Source: Paenibacillus sp. FSL K6-1096 (lineage in GTDB: Bacteria; Bacillota; Bacilli; Paenibacillales; Paenibacillaceae). From it: a stretch of DNA of 64,000 nt. The translations under genes were made by a program, and so were the position numbers. The stretch's first letter is position 1. Each line of letters opens with the position of its first letter. Where the stretch lies: the NCBI RefSeq assembly GCF_037977055.1, contig NZ_CP150274.1, positions 1 through 64,000 of the forward strand, read 5' to 3'. This document shows positions 46,256 to 56,600 of the stretch, piece after piece. Under the pieces are notes generated by a model. It was not told the DNA's origin, did not search any database, and worked only from the letters and a program-made list of their open reading frames with translations.

Positions 46256-47206
46256 ATGAAAGCGGTTTTAAACAGTCAGCAGGACCAAATCGGATTAGCG
46301 CGCAAACACACCTTTTGGCTCAGGATCAGGAGAGATGCGATACTTTACATCCTTTTGCTGCTGCCGCTCTTGTACATTGCCATATTTAAATATGCTCCAA
46401 TATATGGCCTCGTTATGGCGTTTCAGGATTACAATATTTTTCAGGGGACGAGTGGAAGCGAATGGGTCGGACTTGATGTGTTCCGGTTTATTTTCGAGCA
46501 GGACAGCTTCTACCGTGCCCTTAAAAATACGCTGGTCCTGAATGTGCTGGATTTAATAGCAGGCTTCCCGGCCCCGATTATACTGGCGATTCTGCTTAAT
46601 GAGGTCCGGATGGCCAGGTTCAAAAAAATAACCCAGACCGTGCTCTATCTGCCGCACTTCATGTCCTGGGTCATCATCGGCGGGATCGTCTACCTGATGT
46701 TCTCGAATGGCGGGATGGTCAATCATTTCCTGGACAGCCTGGGGCTGGCGAAGATTGAATTTCTGTCACAGCGGGTCCCGTGGCTGGTCACTTACATTTC
46801 GGTGGGGGTATGGCAGAACATCGGATGGGGGACGATCATTTATCTGGCGGCCATTACCGGCATCAACAAGGAGCTGTATGAGGCGTCCGATATCGACGGC
46901 TGCAGCAGGCTCCGCAAAATGTGGCATATCACCCTGCCCGGCATCAAATCCACGATTAATATCCTGCTGATCCTCCAGATTGGCAGAATGGTCTCGATCG
47001 GGTTCGACCGCCCCTTTGTGATGGGGAATTCACTGGTCAGCGAATATTCCGATGTCATCAGTACCTTCGTGTACAGAGTGGGGATCAGCTCGGGAGATTT
47101 CTCCCAGGCTACGGCCGTCGGGCTGTTCCAGTCCGTGGTAGGTCTGATCCTGCTGGTGGGTGCCAACTTTGTTGCGAAGAAATTAGGTGAGGATGGGATA
47201 TGGTGA
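46256..47206 (+). CDS. Sugar ABC transporter permease, LplB type
   Basis: A 316-residue inner-membrane permease with six helices. The EAA motif is ELYEASDIDGCSRLRKMWHITLPGIK. The N-terminal LLPLLYIAIFKYAPIYGLVMAFQDYN is typical of LplB/YtcP-type oligosaccharide importers of Paenibacillus. ATG 46256 follows GGGATGGGAG; ATG 46247 is too close to that site. Works with the next permease and the binding protein; no ATPase gene is present, as usual for MsmX-dependent systems (family knowledge). Confidence 0.9.
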   Translation: MKAVLNSQQDQIGLARKHTFWLRIRRDAILYILLLLPLLYIAIFKYAPIYGLVMAFQDYNIFQGTSGSEWVGLDVFRFIFEQDSFYRALKNTLVLNVLDLIAGFPAPIILAILLNEVRMARFKKITQTVLYLPHFMSWVIIGGIVYLMFSNGGMVNHFLDSLGLAKIEFLSQRVPWLVTYISVGVWQNIGWGTIIYLAAITGINKELYEASDIDGCSRLRKMWHITLPGIKSTINILLILQIGRMVSIGFDRPFVMGNSLVSEYSDVISTFVYRVGISSGDFSQATAVGLFQSVVGLILLVGANFVAKKLGEDGIW

Positions 47207-48105
47207 GAATGGCAGACACAATACGAACAAGACGGATTGGCCGGAAAACCAGTGTGGCGGACATCGCCATTATAGTGTTTATTGTAGCTTTATCATTTAC
47301 CTGCATCGTTCCATTCCTATATATGATAGCGCTTTCCTTCAGCTCCAACGAAGCGATTATTGCGCAAAAGGTAGGATTATGGCCGGTAGGCTTTACTACA
47401 GAGACGTATAAGACGATTCTGACCGATGTTGATATGCTGTACACGCTGGGCTACAGTATTGTCCTGACGATTTTTTACACCCTGGTGTGTATGTTCCTGA
47501 CGATCTGTGCGGCGTATCCATTAACGAAAAAACGGCTGTGGGGGAGAAACTTCCTGCTGTCCGCTCTGGTCTTCACAATGTATTTCAGCGGCGGTCTGAT
47601 TCCTTCCTACATTCTAATTAAGAACCTGGGGATGATGGATACGGTATGGAGTCTGGTGCTGCCGGGCGCAATGAGTGTATTCAACCTGATTATCCTGAAA
47701 ACCTTCTTCAGCTCCCTTCCGGAGAGTCTGGAGGAATCGGCGGCCATTGACGGGTGCTCGGATCTGGGGATACTTCTGCGGATTGTGCTGCCGCTCTCGC
47801 TGCCTTCGATTGCCACCTTGAGTCTCTTCTATGCGGTAGACCGGTGGAACGGATTCCAGGATGCCTTATTCTATATTACCAAAAAAGAGCTCTATCCCAT
47901 GCAGCTTAAGCTGTACCAGATCATCTCGGCCAACCAGCAGCTGGACAGCCAGCAGGGCGGCGAAGGCGGCGCAGGCGCGTTCATCGTGCCGGAGTCGCTG
48001 AAGGCTGCAAGCGTCATGTTCGCCACTATTCCGATTCTGCTGATCTATCCCAAGCTGCAAAAGTATTTCGTAGACGGTGTAATGACGGGCGCGATCAAGG
48101 GCTAA
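47200..48105 (+). CDS. Sugar ABC transporter permease, LplC/YteP-type partner
   Basis: A 301-residue permease with six helices and EAA motif ESLEESAAIDGCSDLGILLRIVLP. N-terminal FIVALSFTCIVPFLYMIALSFSSN matches CUT1 partner permeases (LplC/YtcP). It overlaps the upstream permease by 7 bp; ATG 47200 with GGTGAGG upstream, ATG 47209 possible. Confidence 0.9.
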   Translation: MVRMADTIRTRRIGRKTSVADIAIIVFIVALSFTCIVPFLYMIALSFSSNEAIIAQKVGLWPVGFTTETYKTILTDVDMLYTLGYSIVLTIFYTLVCMFLTICAAYPLTKKRLWGRNFLLSALVFTMYFSGGLIPSYILIKNLGMMDTVWSLVLPGAMSVFNLIILKTFFSSLPESLEESAAIDGCSDLGILLRIVLPLSLPSIATLSLFYAVDRWNGFQDALFYITKKELYPMQLKLYQIISANQQLDSQQGGEGGAGAFIVPESLKAASVMFATIPILLIYPKLQKYFVDGVMTGAIKG

Positions 48106-48220
48106 AGCGGGTATACTCTGCGGAAGGAGGGAGGCCTGAGCGGCGGAAGTTGAAGCTGCCGGAGCAAGGAAGCTATAATCTGGATTACTATCATGATAAG
48201 GGATGAAAGGGTGGTATACC

Positions 48221-49825
48221 GTGAAGACAGGCATCAAGAAAGTATCGGCCGTTCTATGCAGCACCGTGCTGCTGGCCGGCGTTGCAGCTGGCTGCGGCGG
48301 CAATGACAAAGAGAGCACAGAGCCCGCTGCGCCGGAGTCATCAAATGCAGCAAAGTCTCCTTCTGATCCTCCTGCCAAGCTGACCGTAGAGGTGTTCGAC
48401 AGAGGGGTTCAGGGCCAGCCGGATCTGAATAATAATACCTGGACCAAATACGTCAATGAGCATTTCGGCAAGCCGAATAACGCGATTGTGGAATATGTAC
48501 CGGTCCCCCGGTCGCAAGAGGTCGATAAGCTGAACGTATTAATGGCTGCGGGCCAGGCTCCGGATATCTCCTTCACCTATGACGGAACGCTGGTTACCCG
48601 TTTTGCCAAAAGCGACGGCCTCTACACGCTCGACGAGCTGCTGGAGACCCACGGCCAGCAGCTGAAGGCTTATCTCGGGGAGAACGTGCTCGCTTACGGC
48701 AAATATAAAGATAAGCAGGTATCGATTCCGGGCAAGCGCACCCTGCTCGCCTGGAACGGGATGTTCATCCGTAAGGATTGGCTCGACAAGCTGGGAATGC
48801 CGCTCCCGACCAACAGAGATGAGCTGTACAATACGCTGGTGGCCTTCCGCGACAAGAACCCGGGCAATGTGAACGGCGTCATTCCGTGGGCAACGGCGGC
48901 AGCAGGCATGAACTACACGTTCGGCAACCTGGTTCAATCGTTCTGGGGCGAGATGTCAGAGGAGGAATTCGTCACCACGCCAAACTGGCTGAAGCCGGGC
49001 AACAAGGATGCATACAAATGGCTGAACAAGCTCTATAATGAAAAGCTGATCAGTCCTGACTTTGCCCTGGACAAAACGACCAAGCAGGCGGACGCCGATG
49101 TCACCAATGGCAAGGTAGGCTTCTATGCCGCCAACTGGGATTATCCGATGACCCAGAAAATCCGTGAACCGCTGAAGCAAAATGCGCCGGACGCCAACTA
49201 TATTCCGATTGATACCTTCAAAAATGCCGAAGGCAAATATATCAAAGAGGTATATAATGAGAATGGCATATTCTCCTTCATTCCTAAAAGCAGCAAGAAC
49301 GCTGAGCTGGCCATCAAATATCTGAACTGGATGGCAGACCCGGAAGTGATGTTCTTCCTGCAGTTCGGTGAAGAAGGCGTTAACCATACGATGAAGGATG
49401 GTATCCCGCAAGGGATTTCACAGACCGGCGAGAATATGATGACAAGTAACCTGAATATGGACTATACCGTAATTGTTAACGGCGCTGAGCTGGGCGACAC
49501 CGAGAAGAACGTCAAAACCTATGCCGCAGCCCTGGCCTCCGGGGATAAGCAATATGAGTCCCTCGCTATGGAATCCTACAAAATCAACACGACCGACGGA
49601 TATTCATCCTTCTATTACGGGATTCCTAACGAAGCCAATATCAAGTACGGCAAGACGCTTGGCGACATGAACAAGCAGATGATTGACCGTCTGATCGTGG
49701 CTAAGGAGTCCGAGTTCGACGCCTTGTACGAAAAGCTGGTGAAGGAATACATGGATGCCGGCGGCAAAGCGGTTCAGGAAGAGAATGTGAAGAACTACAG
49801 AGAAGTCACAGCGAATAAAAAGTAA
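48221..49825 (+). CDS. Extracellular sugar-binding lipoprotein, LplA type
   Basis: A 534-residue family-1 solute-binding protein with lipobox VAAGC (Cys25 when counting from GTG 48221) and the late WMADPEVMFFLQFGEEGVNHTM block characteristic of LplA-like proteins of around 500-560 residues that bind plant oligosaccharides. I prefer GTG 48221 after AAAGGGTGG; ATG 48203 lacks spacing. The ligand is probably an arabino- or galacto-oligosaccharide, judging by the GH43 and GH127-like genes downstream. Confidence 0.9.
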   Translation: MKTGIKKVSAVLCSTVLLAGVAAGCGGNDKESTEPAAPESSNAAKSPSDPPAKLTVEVFDRGVQGQPDLNNNTWTKYVNEHFGKPNNAIVEYVPVPRSQEVDKLNVLMAAGQAPDISFTYDGTLVTRFAKSDGLYTLDELLETHGQQLKAYLGENVLAYGKYKDKQVSIPGKRTLLAWNGMFIRKDWLDKLGMPLPTNRDELYNTLVAFRDKNPGNVNGVIPWATAAAGMNYTFGNLVQSFWGEMSEEEFVTTPNWLKPGNKDAYKWLNKLYNEKLISPDFALDKTTKQADADVTNGKVGFYAANWDYPMTQKIREPLKQNAPDANYIPIDTFKNAEGKYIKEVYNENGIFSFIPKSSKNAELAIKYLNWMADPEVMFFLQFGEEGVNHTMKDGIPQGISQTGENMMTSNLNMDYTVIVNGAELGDTEKNVKTYAAALASGDKQYESLAMESYKINTTDGYSSFYYGIPNEANIKYGKTLGDMNKQMIDRLIVAKESEFDALYEKLVKEYMDAGGKAVQEENVKNYREVTANKK

Positions 49826-49836
49826 TACCTGAAATA

Positions 49837-49882
49837 CGGATAAACCACTGGCTGTTCATTTGCGTGGTTTATCCGCATTTTG
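49837..49882 (+). terminator. Hairpin between binding protein and response regulator genes
   Basis: CGGATAAACCAC (49837-49848) pairs with GTGGTTTATCCG (49864-49875), followed by CATTTTGTT. It probably makes binding-protein mRNA more abundant than the downstream regulator message. Confidence 0.75.
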
Positions 49883-49928
49883 TTGGCATAATCACATCAG
49901 AAGAATCCACAGCCTCAGGAGGAGACCC

Positions 49929-51386
49929 ATGTACAAGGTCATGATTGTAGATGATGAGTCGTGGGCGATTAAGGGAATCTGCAACGCCTTTGACTGGGAG
50001 CGGTATGGCTTTGAAATTACAGGACAGTTCACGAGTGCACACCAGGCATGGGAGGCGATCCTGCTGCAGGAGCCTGATCTTGTATTTACCGATATCCGCA
50101 TGCCGGACATTTCCGGTCTGGAGCTGATGAAGCTCGCCAAGGCACGGGGACTCAGCACGGAATTCGTCATTATCAGCGGTTATGCGGAATTCGAATATGC
50201 CCAGGAAGCGCTGCGCTTCGGGGCGCTGGATTACTTCCTGAAGCCGCTGGATGTGGATATGGCCGATGCGTTCCTGGAGAAGCTCGCCCTGCATTCCTCG
50301 CAGAGAAGCGCCGCCCGCAATCACCTTCTGCTGGATGCGCTTACCTCAACAGATGAGGAAGAGATCAGGCGTTATCTGCCTTCAGGCTCGGAGACTGGCT
50401 GGTTCCGGGTGCTTGCGGTTTGCTATGAAGGGGACAGGCCGAAGGTCACCGGGCAGCTGAAGCTGGAGGGGCAGGCAGTTCAGGCGCTGGAGGTAGAGAC
50501 CGGAGCCAGCACGCTGCTGGTTGTGCTGGTCTGCGGGCAGAAGGCGGGTCTGGAGCTGGAGGAGTGGCCCGCTGGAAATCCAAGCCTTCCTTATGTTCTG
50601 GGCATCAGCAGCATCTCCGGCGGGCTGAAGCAGATCAGCAAGCTGATCAAGGAAGCGGAGCAGGCAGCCTCCCAGGTGTTCGTAGAGAATACCTGCGGAG
50701 CCTTCTACTATAATCCCAGACTTGATCTGGTGAAGCCCTGTATCGATGACCTGTACAGCATCGTTCATGAGAACCAGTATGACCGGATCGATGTCTATAC
50801 CGCCGGACTCCAGGATTATTTCCGGCATCACCGGCTGGGGATGAGCGAGGTCGTCTACTTATGGAATCAGGCGGTCGGGCTGCTGACCAATGCCTATTCG
50901 GCGGAACTGAAGGATATGGAGCTGGAGTTCCTGAATTATGCCGAGCTGAAGGAGCGGTTCGCGGACCTGGAGTCGCTGTGCAGCTACCTGCATGATGTAT
51001 TGGGTGTCATCCGTGAAGGGAACAGCCGGTCCTTGCAGGAAGGGGATATCCTCTCCTGCTTCAACCGGATGCTCGCCTATATCGACCGGAATTATGAGCA
51101 GAAGCTGTATCTGAAGGAGCTGTCGGTCCAATTCTATATCAATCAGGTCTACTGCTGCCAGCTGTTCCGCAAGAATCTGGGCAAGACCTTCTCCGAATAT
51201 GTGGCCGAGCTGAGGATCGGGAAGGCGCGGGAGCTGCTGACACGGACAGACCTGTCCATCGAGGAGATTGCCGTCAAGTCCGGGTATGTGGATTACTACT
51301 ATTTCAATAAAGTATTCAAGAAGCATTGCGGGATGACCCCGGCCAAATTCAGAAAAAGCGATGCTGAGCGGAGCAACCGGCCATGA
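49929..51386 (+). CDS. YesN-type response regulator with AraC DNA-binding domain
   Basis: A 485-residue regulator. REC domain with phosphoacceptor Asp55 in LVFTDIRMPDISG and acidic pair DDE; a middle helical region of about 250 residues; C-terminal AraC double HTH (about 385-480; LYLKELSVQFYINQVYCCQLF and SIEEIAVKSGYVDYYYFNKVFKKH). ATG 49929 after AGGAGGAG. It overlaps the kinase gene by 4 bp. Such pairs activate the adjacent oligosaccharide importer and enzyme genes. Confidence 0.92.
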   Translation: MYKVMIVDDESWAIKGICNAFDWERYGFEITGQFTSAHQAWEAILLQEPDLVFTDIRMPDISGLELMKLAKARGLSTEFVIISGYAEFEYAQEALRFGALDYFLKPLDVDMADAFLEKLALHSSQRSAARNHLLLDALTSTDEEEIRRYLPSGSETGWFRVLAVCYEGDRPKVTGQLKLEGQAVQALEVETGASTLLVVLVCGQKAGLELEEWPAGNPSLPYVLGISSISGGLKQISKLIKEAEQAASQVFVENTCGAFYYNPRLDLVKPCIDDLYSIVHENQYDRIDVYTAGLQDYFRHHRLGMSEVVYLWNQAVGLLTNAYSAELKDMELEFLNYAELKERFADLESLCSYLHDVLGVIREGNSRSLQEGDILSCFNRMLAYIDRNYEQKLYLKELSVQFYINQVYCCQLFRKNLGKTFSEYVAELRIGKARELLTRTDLSIEEIAVKSGYVDYYYFNKVFKKHCGMTPAKFRKSDAERSNRP

Positions 51387-53209
51387 AGATCAGCAAGGTG
51401 AAACTGAAGCATCAGCTATGGCTGTTCATCGTGTGCTCCATCATCATATTCATGGTCATGGAATTCTATTTCTTCTTCAGCTTCTCGGATCTGACCCAGA
51501 AGCGGGCGGTCACCTACAGCAACCAGATCATTGAGCAGACCCGCCGCAAGATTGATTCGGTGTTCAGTGATATCCGGGTCAGCACGGGCATTGCTGTCAA
51601 CAGCAAGCTGATTCAGGAATTCTCTGTCGTCAACGATGATTACAAACGAGCGTTCGACAGCGGCCCCTACGCTATGGATCTCATGGATTACATGAGGTCC
51701 TTCAATTCTTATGTGAGCGGAATCGTCATCAACGATATTAAAGGAAGAAAGCTCTACAGTCTGGAGTCGGCGAGCGGGGATATTTTTTTCATCAAACAGT
51801 ACGAGAGCTTTATCCGTGAATATAAGCAGGACCCCTCGCTGCGGGAGAAGGGGCGGTTCACTACTATCCTTAAGGACGGGAGAACGGGAACGGAGCAGTT
51901 CTTCTATATAGAACCAATTATTGAGAATATTGGCGGCGTCTATTTCTCGCAAGTTACGGGGTACTGTACGGTCATGGTCAATATCGACAAAATGCAGGGA
52001 CTGGTGGAGAATACCGAGCTGACGCGGAACTCCACCCTGTACATTGTGAACAACCGGGATGAGGTCATTGCCTCCACCAACTCCGATGCCCGGGGCACGT
52101 TGCTTCAGGATGTACTGTCCAGGAATAAGGACAAACTGCTTGAGGGTGTGGAGGCCACGATTGACGGCGAGGATATCCTCATCCAGGTCAAGGGGCTGGA
52201 GCAGGCCGACGGCTGGCGGGTGGTCAGCATGATTCCCGTGCAGGAGCTGACGGCGGACATGACTCCGATGCGTAAAGTCAGCATTATGGTGGGCCTTGGA
52301 ATTATTGTGAGTATGATTATTACCGGCAGCTTCTTCATGCACAATCTGACGCGTCCGCTGATGGGACTGGTCATGGACATGAAGAGGGTGGCGCGGCGTG
52401 ATATGGGCTTCCGCCTCAAGGTCCGGTTCACCAATGAAGTGGGCCTGCTGGCGCGCGACATTAACCGGATGATGGATGAGATGGAGGAGATGGCCAAGGA
52501 GATGATCGACACCCAGGCCCGGTTATATGAATCCGAGCTGGGCCAGAAGCAGGCGGAATTCGCCGCCCTGCAGAGCCAGATCAATCCCCACTTCCTCTAC
52601 AACACGCTGAATTGTATCAGCAGCATCGGGCTGGAGTACGGCAGCAGGGAGATCGCCCAGATCACGTACTGTATGTCGAAGATCTTCCGCTACAGCATCA
52701 AGAAGGATAATCTGGTGCAAATCCGGGAGGAAGTGGACTGCATTCAGGCCTACATGAAGATCATCATGATCCGTTATGAGAACAAATTCAATATGGCGCT
52801 GGATGTGGAGGAGCAGCTAATGGATCTGCAGACTCCCAAGATGATCCTCCAGCCGATTGTGGAGAACTCGGTCTATCATGGACTGGAGCGGATGGATCAG
52901 GGCGGATGGCTGCTGGTGACCGGCAGCCTGGATGAACACGGCGATGTGTGCTTCTGCATTACAGATACAGGGAGGGGCATGGAGCCGGAGGAGCTGGCTG
53001 CGCTCCAGGCTAAGCTGGGAACGGACTACGAAGGCCGCAGCGACCTGGTTAGTCCGTCAGCGCAGGGCATCGGGCTGCTGAATATTCATAACCGGCTCCG
53101 GCATCTGTTCGGCGAAGGCTACGGCCTGACCGTGGAGAGCCGGTTAGGCTATGGAACGACTGTTAATGTGAAGATTCCGAAGCTGCCGGGCAGCGGAATC
53201 AGCATGTAA
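51383..53209 (+). CDS. YesM-type sensor histidine kinase
   Basis: A 608-residue membrane kinase: TM1 about 12-34, extracellular Cache-like sensor (about 40-295), TM2 about 300-320, HAMP (about 322-375), His_kinase domain with His403 in QSQINPHFLYNTLN, and an HATPase_c domain (PKMILQPIVENSVYHG, TDTGRGM, GIGLLNIHNRL). It probably senses the sugar or the loaded binding protein outside the cell and phosphorylates the YesN-type regulator. Confidence 0.92.
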   Translation: MKISKVKLKHQLWLFIVCSIIIFMVMEFYFFFSFSDLTQKRAVTYSNQIIEQTRRKIDSVFSDIRVSTGIAVNSKLIQEFSVVNDDYKRAFDSGPYAMDLMDYMRSFNSYVSGIVINDIKGRKLYSLESASGDIFFIKQYESFIREYKQDPSLREKGRFTTILKDGRTGTEQFFYIEPIIENIGGVYFSQVTGYCTVMVNIDKMQGLVENTELTRNSTLYIVNNRDEVIASTNSDARGTLLQDVLSRNKDKLLEGVEATIDGEDILIQVKGLEQADGWRVVSMIPVQELTADMTPMRKVSIMVGLGIIVSMIITGSFFMHNLTRPLMGLVMDMKRVARRDMGFRLKVRFTNEVGLLARDINRMMDEMEEMAKEMIDTQARLYESELGQKQAEFAALQSQINPHFLYNTLNCISSIGLEYGSREIAQITYCMSKIFRYSIKKDNLVQIREEVDCIQAYMKIIMIRYENKFNMALDVEEQLMDLQTPKMILQPIVENSVYHGLERMDQGGWLLVTGSLDEHGDVCFCITDTGRGMEPEELAALQAKLGTDYEGRSDLVSPSAQGIGLLNIHNRLRHLFGEGYGLTVESRLGYGTTVNVKIPKLPGSGISM

Positions 53210-53220
53210 GTGTGGAACAG

Positions 53221-53251
53221 GGCATCTCCGTTTACCGGGAGGTGCCTTGTT
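53221..53251 (+). terminator. Terminator of the two-component operon
   Basis: GGCATCTCC (53221-53229) pairs with GGAGGTGCC (53238-53246, one wobble), followed by TTGTTTG. Confidence 0.7.
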
Positions 53252-53277
53252 TGCTGTAAGGGGAGAGCGGAAGCGGA

Positions 53278-53470
53278 AACAGTTGGATTTTGTCCACCTG
53301 CTGATGGAAATATGGACCGCCTTGGCGCAACAGTTGGATAAACGACTCTTATTCAAGCGCTATTTACTCCAAGTACCTCAATCCGTGAGCAGCAGTTGCT
53401 CTTTTTCCATTTGTTCCCCGGTGATCTGAAAAAACCGGGAAATTAAGCTGCGTTTATCCAATTGTTTGTT
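53278..53470. repeat. Intergenic 51-bp-spaced array with direct and inverted cores
   Basis: Cores AACAGTTGGATTTT (about 53278) and AACAGTTGGATAAA (about 53329) are 51 bp apart. Inverted cores TTTTTCCATTTGTT and TTTATCCAATTGTT (CC at 53407 and 53458) are also 51 bp apart. The reverse complement of core four (AACAATTGGATAAACG) nearly equals core two. The array is homologous, in opposite orientation, to 40.60-40.79 kb. The rest of the gap (53471-53629) contains an imperfect cre-like ACTAAAACGGTTACA at 53518 and the ribosome site of the next gene. Confidence 0.82.
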
Positions 53471-53629
53471 TCCCGGGTCTGGGGGCTGAGCCCGTGGCTG
53501 TTCTGGCAGTAATTACAACTAAAACGGTTACAAAAACATTTTAAGATAGTCCATTTTTTAAATGCCTCATGGAAGGTATTATGAGTACGCTAGACGGAAT
53601 CATCATTCCTGCGAGAAGGAGATGAAAAA

Positions 53630-56600
53630 ATGAAAGCGGTTAATTTTGTCCGGAAAGAACAGAAAAGGTCCAGAACAAGCATCAAAGCTCTGCTGCTCAG
53701 CCTCGCGGTTCTGCTCATGCTGCCTCAATGGGGAGGGGGAGCTGCGGCGGAAGAGTCGGGGACTGCTGCAACGGAGCCGGTAGCGGCTGCACAAGGAGGA
53801 ACGAACGTGACGGATTTCTACAATGTCATCATGCAGACAGGGGCCGATCCCTGGGTATACAAGCACACGGACGGCTATTATTACAACACCTTTGTCAATG
53901 CCAGCGGAGTGATGGTCCGCAGGTCGAAGACGATTACCGGTATTGAAGCAGGCGAGCGGAGTTTGGCCTGGTCACCTGTTCCGGGAACCATGTACAGCTC
54001 CAATGTGTGGGCGCCGGAGATGCATTATCTCAAAGACACGGACGGCCAGTACAAATGGTATATCTACTTCGCCGCCGATAACGGAACCAATGCCAACCAC
54101 CGCATGTATGTACTGGAGAATGCCAATGCTGATCCGATGAGCGGAAGCTGGACCTTCAAAGGCAAAATTACCGATGCCACGGACCGCTGGGCGATTGACG
54201 GCACCGTGCTGACCATTGGGGACCAGCACTATTTCATCTGGTCCGGCTGGGAGGAGACGGATGGAAGCTTCCAGAATCTGTACATCGCCACAATGAGCAA
54301 TCCATGGACGATCAGCTCACAGCGCGTGCTCCTGTCCACGCCGGAGTATGATTGGGAGACCTCCCCTGGACGGATCAACGAAGGCCCGCAGATTACGATC
54401 AAAGGGAATAAGATCAATCTGGTCTACTCCGCCAATGGAAGCTGGACCGACAGCTATAGTCTCGGATTGATTACGGCCAGCACCAGTGCCAATCTGATGG
54501 ACCCCGATTCATGGACCAAGCACAGCCAGCCGCTGTTCTCCAGCGCGAACGGTGTCTACGGCCCGGGCCATCACAGCATCGTGACCTCACCGGACGGCAC
54601 CGAGGATTGGATCATCTACCATTCCGCCCGCTGGCCGGGCTCAGGCTGGACCCGCAATGTCCGCGCGCAGAAGTTCTCCTGGAACGCAGACAACACGCCG
54701 AACCTGGGAGAGCCCGTGAATCCGAACAGTCCGATAGCAATACCTTCGGGCGAACCGGCCAGAGTGCGCTATCAAGCCGAAGAAGCTCTGCTCGTACAAG
54801 ATCCGGCTGGCGTCTCTTCTCCCGCAGTCCGGCGCGAAAGCTCTGCCTCCGGCGGCATGAAGATCACCAATCTGGCAAATGCCAACGACTACGCCCAGTT
54901 CACGGTCAACGTGCCGGAGGCGGGCTTCTATGTACTGTCTGTACGCAATAGCAACGGCTCAGCAAATTCGGGGGAAGCTTCTCATATCCTGTCGGTCAAC
55001 GGCGGGCCGGGAGCGTCGATGAATATCGTTTATTCCGGTACGAACCGTTGGGGAGCCTCCACGGCGAAGCTCTATCTGCCCCAAGGCAGCAATACCCTCC
55101 GCTTCTTCAAGGGGAACAATTGGGCCGATATCGACAGCCTGGATCTATTCCGGCTGAATACATCGGAGCTGTTGTTCGGGACTCCCGGATATACGCTGGG
55201 GCTGGACGAAGCCCGCAGTCTGCCGCTCTATAGCGTAACAGGGACAACCTATTCTGCTGTCACAGCAGGCGTTGTTCTGAGTTCGTCCAACACGAATGTG
55301 GCGGTTATTCAAGCCGGGAATGTGGTGAAGGCCACAGGAGCAGGAAGTGCAACCATTACCGCCTCCTATAACGGGAAAACCGCTACCGCTGCCATTAACG
55401 TCAAGGCTGAGCCCAGAACGGTACAATCCTTGGCGCTCACCGGGCTGGAGCCTGTGCTGATCAGCGGCCAGACCAGCTCACCGCTAAGGGTAACAGCACA
55501 TTACAACAATTATGAGGTCCAGGATGTAACAGGCAGTGCGCAATACACCAGCAGCGATCCGGCAGTGGCAGCCATCGACCCGGCAACTCATGCGGTAAAC
55601 GCTGTTCAACCGGGCACGGCATTAATTACGGCTTCATCCGGGGGCAAGCAAGCCACCTACAGCATAACGGTCATTGCAGCTGCCGATGCTGTTCATGTCA
55701 CTACAACAGTGAAGACGCCTTCAGGAGTGGTTCCCGCGCTTCCGGCAGTGGTGGATGTGGTCTATCATAACCAGCCGCAGCAGGCTCAGGTTGTCAGTGG
55801 CGAACTGGATGGACTGGACTTCAGCACCATCGGAACGGTTCAAGTACCGGTGATCCTCAAGATTGGCGGCCAGGAGTTCTCTTCCGCCATTTCTGTCGAG
55901 GTTGTACCGGGCTACGGCCTGGATGAGATCGTGAATCAGCTGCGCAGCAAGCTGGCTAATAACTCCTATCCGCTTGGAACCGGAGCAGGCAATTATAGTC
56001 CAGCCAAGTATGCTGACTTCGTTGCGGCCGTGGATCAGGCAGAGGCGCTGGCCGGCAATGCCGAGCTGACAGAGGCACAGTTCAATGCAGCGCTGACTGC
56101 ACTTGAAGACGCGGAGACCGCCCTGCTGAATTCACTGAATACGACGCAGAACGGTATAACTTATAAGGCCTACCGGGATTTCTCCGGCGATACGGCAGGC
56201 AAATATCCGTATGGCATTACTACGCAGGATTTGACGAATGGCGCTACGGCTGTGGTCCGGGAGGAAGGCGGCAACAAATTCCTGCGGCTGACTACAACCA
56301 ATGTATCGGGAAAAGCCAACCTGTTCCTGCCTTATCTTGGGGAGGTCAGTGCTGCGGGAAATCAGCGCATTGTCATTGAGTACCGCGTCCGGTTAAACAG
56401 CAGCTTCCAGTATGCCAACGGCGCCATGGTAAGAAATGACAGCGGCACAAGCAACTATTCGATGGTTACAGCGTTCGATTCGGGTAAAATCCTGGTGCAA
56501 AACGGCGGCTCCAACAAGGTCAAGGTGAGAGACTTCTCACTGGGCACCTGGTATACCATCAAAATGGTCGCCAACTGGGATGACAAGACGTACAGCGTCT

